This document shows, one piece after another, positions 7,018 to 7,123 of a DNA stretch of 7,123 bases (its first letter is position 1; each line of letters starts with the position of its first letter). Both the position numbers and the translations under genes were made by a program. Below the pieces are notes generated by a model. That model ran no database searches and had not been told where the DNA came from. It worked only from the letters and a program-made list of their open reading frames with translations. This DNA is from Halieaceae bacterium (GTDB taxonomy: Bacteria; Pseudomonadota; Gammaproteobacteria; Pseudomonadales; Halieaceae): NCBI GenBank assembly GCA_009886815.1, contig QXYP01000285.1:1060-8182 (forward strand), given 5' to 3'.

Positions 7018-7021
7018 CTCC
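7018..7021 (-). promoter_or_regulatory. Ribosome binding site of the CoA-transferase
   Basis: GGAG on the minus strand lies 8 bases before ATG 7009. It supports this start over TTG 7042. Confidence 0.6.
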
Positions 7022-7050
7022 AGTCTTGGGTGGCTTGTGCAAGCAGAGCG

Positions 7051-7122
7051 TTACTGCGCACAGCGCCGAAGTGACTTAGGAAGTGACTTAGCTAGTGACT
7101 TAGTTAGTGACTTAGTTAGTGA
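7051..7122 (-). CDS. Doubtful 3' end of an upstream gene read through the repeat
   Basis: On the minus strand one frame through the tandem repeat is open from the window edge to a TAA at 7053-7051. It gives 23 residues of SLTK-type tetrapeptide repeats ending in SLRRCAQ. If real, it is the C-terminus of a gene ending 41 bases before the CoA-transferase. A 12-bp unit keeps frame by arithmetic, and the other strand also has an open frame (SDLV repeats), so openness alone proves little. Non-coding repeat is the more likely reading. Confidence 0.2.
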   Translation of the reverse strand, partial: SLTKSLTKSLAKSLPKSLRRCAQ

Positions 7123-7123
7123 C
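7069..7123. repeat. 12-bp tandem repeat, cut by the window edge
   Basis: The unit AGTGACTTAGNN begins at 7070, 7082, 7094 and 7106, with a fifth partial copy at 7118, so the period is exactly 12. The two last bases change from GA to CT to TT to TT moving away from the CoA-transferase gene; the distal copies are identical and those nearest the gene have diverged. The distal unit is three near-identical tetramers, TAGT-TAGT-GACT. Each copy carries AGTGACT, an odd palindrome (AGT-N-ACT). The array starts 60 bases upstream of the CoA-transferase start and continues beyond the window. The period is far too short for a CRISPR array. It could be a variable repeat in a promoter, a cluster of regulator sites, or the repetitive end of an upstream gene. 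Confidence 0.85.

Noticed and set aside
6645..7061. 138-codon minus-strand frame overlapping the CoA-transferase start
   Set aside because: Out-of-frame shadow of the conserved CoA-transferase N-terminus, with Arg/Gln-rich composition typical of frame shadows.
7069..7123. CRISPR array
   Set aside because: The period is 12 bp with no spacers; real arrays have repeats of about 23-47 bp separated by unique spacers.

Overview
The window reads as ordinary chromosomal DNA from a Gram-negative proteobacterium. Gene families and a moderate GC content (judged by eye, just above 50%) suggest a heterotrophic, perhaps marine, gammaproteobacterium, but no rRNA or other phylogenetic marker is present, so this is inference. 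No tRNA, rRNA, insertion sequence, CRISPR array or phage gene was seen.

Layout. Positions 3-89 hold what looks like the last codons of an unidentified + strand gene, followed by a weak terminator-like hairpin and a leader of about 220 bases. A complete cytoplasmic GH36 alpha-galactosidase runs on the + strand (310-2448). It converges, across 71 bases, on a minus-strand Na+/solute symporter of the SGLT/YidK type (3992-2520). Upstream of the symporter, all on the minus strand, lie a TauD/TfdA-family Fe(II)/2-oxoglutarate dioxygenase (4956-4108), an SDR-fold protein (5798-5031) and a class III (CaiB/BaiF) CoA-transferase (7009-5825). The right edge cuts through a 12-bp tandem repeat upstream of the CoA-transferase.

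How they may work together. The alpha-galactosidase and the symporter are a plausible sugar module: the symporter keeps most positions that bind galactose in Vibrio SGLT, and the hydrolase has no signal peptide, so it would act on sugars already in the cytoplasm. The CoA-transferase, SDR and dioxygenase look like a second module for activating and oxidising an unknown organic acid. The CoA-transferase and SDR are 26 bases apart and probably co-transcribed; the dioxygenase follows after 74 bases that contain a perfect 8-bp inverted repeat. The 115 bases between dioxygenase and symporter contain a weak hairpin and T-tract, so the symporter may or may not belong to that transcript.

Most notable: the SDR protein has His and Met where the catalytic Tyr and Lys normally sit; the edge repeat is built from near-identical tetramers and decays toward the gene; and two dyads lie in likely regulatory positions. 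No clearly new multi-gene system was found; the three-gene acid module is the best candidate for an undescribed pathway.
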